Part shown: positions 12,076 through 13,734 of the stretch, piece after piece
Position numbering within the stretch: the first letter of the stretch is position 1
Layout of the letters: each line of letters opens with the position of its first letter
Source: an uncultured Granulosicoccaceae bacterium
GTDB lineage: Bacteria; Pseudomonadota; Gammaproteobacteria; CALCKW01
Reading direction: 5' to 3'
Length of the DNA stretch: 13,734 nucleotides
Assembly: GCA_937941555.1 (NCBI GenBank)
Contig: CALDHJ010000032.1
Location: 1 to 13,734, forward strand
Position numbers and translations under genes: made by a program
The notes under the pieces: generated by a model
Told to the model about the DNA's origin: nothing
Databases searched by the model: none
The model's input: the letters and a program-made list of their open reading frames with translations, nothing else

Positions 12076-12874
12076 CACCAGTCTGTCGGTCGGTGCCGCC
12101 TTTGACGCCGCGGTGATGCAGGGTGATCTGATTGCGCTGGTGCGCTTGCGGCGCACGCTGGAACGCATAGCGGCGCTGGCGTCGTGCCAGCGATCGATCC
12201 GTCGCGACTCATCGATCCGCACACTTGGCGAAGCTTTGCACGACGCCACAGTGCCGCTGCTGGAGCGCGGTGCTGCCGTGGTCGAGTGGCAACGACTGAT
12301 GCGCTGGATGTCCCTGCTGCGGGCAGGGGAAAGTCGGAACGGGTGCGAGGAACTCAAGGCCCTGGCCGCTCAGCGCCGCGAAAAGGCGGCTCGAAAATAC
12401 CGGCAATGGTTGACTCAGCCCGGCTGTCGATCGGCCCGCAAACGTCTTGCACGGGCCCTGGCGCACGCCGTTGACGAGGAGCTGTCCGGCATCGACTTGC
12501 GGGGTGACTGGGATACACAGCGCCAAGACCTGTCCGATGTCGACGTGCATGCCCCGGCGTCGGCCCGGCACACGGTTGTCGTGTTGCAAGGCTGGTGCGA
12601 AATGTGGCGCAGACTCGGACTCGACGAACCCGAATCGGCGGCCCACACGCGTGTCGGGTTGCTGCGATCGCAACAGGCCATGAAAATGGTGTCGCGTTTG
12701 AACAACCTGCTTAAACACACTCAAGAACCTAGTGCTTGGCAATGCGCCGGAGTTTTACAGTCACAGCTCCAAGCCACAGCTGACCGCCACGGCGACGCCG
12801 CGCGTGATGCCGCACTCATGATGCGATTGCCACTCACGCCGCGATTCGGTGTGCGTGACCGACCTGCACACTGA
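12068..12874 (+). CDS. Helical hypothetical protein, possibly a divergent CHAD-domain protein
   Basis: A 268-residue, almost entirely alpha-helical, Arg/Ala/Leu-rich soluble protein without signal peptide or membrane segment. It has two roughly similar halves. ALVRLRRTLERIAALAS (~23-39) and VVEWQRLMRWMSLLRAG (~71-87) precede an Arg/Lys-rich helix pair (KAARKYRQWLTQPG, RSARKRLARALAHAV). AAHTRVGLLRSQQAMKMVSRLNNLL (~191-215) and LQSQLQATADRHGDAA (~230-245) follow. This order resembles the CHAD domain, whose helices bind polyphosphate, but most signature histidines and the usual KRLRY core are not conserved. The start overlaps the thioesterase stop by 8 bases, so translation is probably coupled. 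I regard the gene as real and the CHAD assignment as tentative. The function is unknown. Confidence 0.7.
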   Translation: MADTSLSVGAAFDAAVMQGDLIALVRLRRTLERIAALASCQRSIRRDSSIRTLGEALHDATVPLLERGAAVVEWQRLMRWMSLLRAGESRNGCEELKALAAQRREKAARKYRQWLTQPGCRSARKRLARALAHAVDEELSGIDLRGDWDTQRQDLSDVDVHAPASARHTVVVLQGWCEMWRRLGLDEPESAAHTRVGLLRSQQAMKMVSRLNNLLKHTQEPSAWQCAGVLQSQLQATADRHGDAARDAALMMRLPLTPRFGVRDRPAH

Positions 12875-12914
12875 CCCACTGGGGTCGCATACTGATGGAG
12901 ACCACACGGTTCGC

Positions 12915-13478
12915 ATGAATTCTGCGCTCAGCATCCGCGGCCTGGTGAAAGTCTGGCGTAACGGCCAGCGTGCACTCGACGGCGTCGACCTCACCATAGA
13001 GCAGGGTGATTTCTACGCCTTGCTCGGGCCGAACGGTGCAGGCAAGTCGACTGCGATCGGCGTGGTGTCATCGCTGGTGGCCAAATCAGCCGGGGAGGTC
13101 TCGGTGTTCGGTCACGACCTCGAGCGCGACCCTCGCGCGGCTCGGCGGGCCATCGGTCTGGTGCCTCAGGAGTTCAACATGAACCTCTGGGAGCCGGTCA
13201 TGGATGTGCTGGTCAACCAGGCCGGATTTTACGGTGTGCCCAGACGCGATGCGCGCAACCGGGCCGTTGCGTGTCTGGAGATGCTCGGCCTGGCGGACCG
13301 GCAGAAGAGCCTTGTGCGCGAACTCTCTGGCGGTATGCGGCGGCGGTTGATGATTGCGCGTGCGCTGGTGCACAGCCCCCGGTTGCTGATCCTCGACGAA
13401 CCCACCGCAGGCGTCGATATCGAAATCCGCCGTGCAACCTGGGCGTTGCTGCGGAGCTTGAACGAGCAGGGCACATAA
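12915..13478 (+). pseudogene. ABC transporter ATP-binding protein, YadG-like, truncated by insertion
   Basis: The ORF gives 187 residues of a YadG-type ABC-2 exporter ATPase, which normally has about 300. Walker A GPNGAGKST is at 38-46, the Q-loop LVPQEFN at ~83-89, the signature LSGGM at 137-141, Walker B LLILDEP at 157-163 and the D-loop AGVD at 165-168. Similarity runs without a break to LNEQGT, after which the family continues TIILTTHYLEEAE with the H-loop histidine. Here a TAA follows at once, and none of the three forward frames resumes the family sequence, so this is an insertion or rearrangement rather than a frameshift. Without the H-loop the protein should not cycle ATP normally. 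ATG 12915 is the natural start; GGAG lies 14 bases upstream. The permease partner (YadH type) is not in view. An assembly join is the main alternative. Confidence 0.8.
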
Positions 13479-13734
13479 ACGAAATGCTGCCTGAAAAAAC
13501 CGCCATGCCCTGCATCGTACTGCAATATGTCCCGCCGCATTGTTTGTTGCTCAGCACGCCTGCAAGACCCACGAAAGAGTACCTCGCACTTTTTACCTAA
13601 AACCACGGAAAACAACATGCAAGCAGTTCACGTCAACCGTGAAACAAAAACGGAGGTAGCCACCCTGATCGCAAATACGTAACGTTCCGTAAACATCGCC
13701 AGAAGGCTGGAAAACATTCGACAAACGGAAACCC
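13476..13734. other. Low-GC segment replacing the 3' part of the ABC gene; probable edge of an inserted element
   Basis: From about 13476 the sequence changes abruptly. GC falls to about 49% (about 126 of 256 bases from 13479) and no ABC coding continues. It contains a short ORF at 13617-13682 (21 codons, MQAVHVNRETKTEVATLIANT) whose frame reopens after the TAA as RSVNIARRLENIRQTET to the window end. It also holds a small hairpin (TTCACG/CGTGAA, 13627-13643) and several ACGGAA-like hexamers. No known IS terminal repeat or transposase is recognised, since only one edge is visible. Confidence 0.45.

Noticed and set aside
13467..13475. CAGGG at the junction as an ISAs1-type terminal repeat
   Set aside because: These bases encode the conserved Gln-Gly of the ABC ATPase, so they belong to the host gene rather than the element.

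Overview
The window is about 62-65% GC, densely coded DNA that looks like the chromosome of a free-living gammaproteobacterium. The reasons are the long two-domain LeuA, a YadG-type ABC ATPase, a secreted protein with pre-peptidase C-terminal (PPC) repeats and a GlyGly-CTERM-like tail, and ATGA-type gene overlaps. I cannot assign a genus.

Layout. (1) Positions 1-370 hold the probable right arm of an upstream terminator, a small TPR-like protein (54-329), and a minus-strand terminator. (2) Positions 388-3627 (minus) encode a 1079-residue secreted protein: a galactose-oxidase-like copper radical oxidase core with the ligand and cofactor residues present, a putative Ig domain, four PPC domains (an 18-glycine linker lies between the second and third) and a sorting tail. 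A 12-bp perfect palindrome lies just upstream. (3) Positions 3926-5907 (plus) are a translationally coupled pair: an ACAD10/11-type aminoglycoside-phosphotransferase-fold kinase and a glutathionyl-hydroquinone reductase. (4) Positions 5908-7947 hold leuA (2-isopropylmalate synthase), preceded by a 315-base leader. In that leader a sigma-70-like promoter is placed so that transcription would start on the ATG of a 16-codon, leucine-rich ORF, a candidate leaderless attenuator peptide. (5) Positions 8063-10987 encode a large lipoprotein ending in six Ig-like repeats, each with a conserved cysteine pair. (6) Positions 11051 to the end hold a tight cluster: PduO-type cobalamin adenosyltransferase, hotdog acyl-CoA thioesterase, a divergent CHAD-like protein and a YadG-type ABC ATPase.

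The ABC ATPase is cut off just before its H-loop segment, at about 13475. The remaining ~256 bases are about 49% GC, have no recognisable ABC coding in any frame, and are probably the edge of an inserted element that continues beyond the window.

The strongest leads are the leucine leader, the modular copper radical oxidase, the six-repeat cysteine-paired lipoprotein and the interrupted ABC gene. I see no CRISPR array, tRNA, rRNA or complete mobile element, and no clear new defence system.
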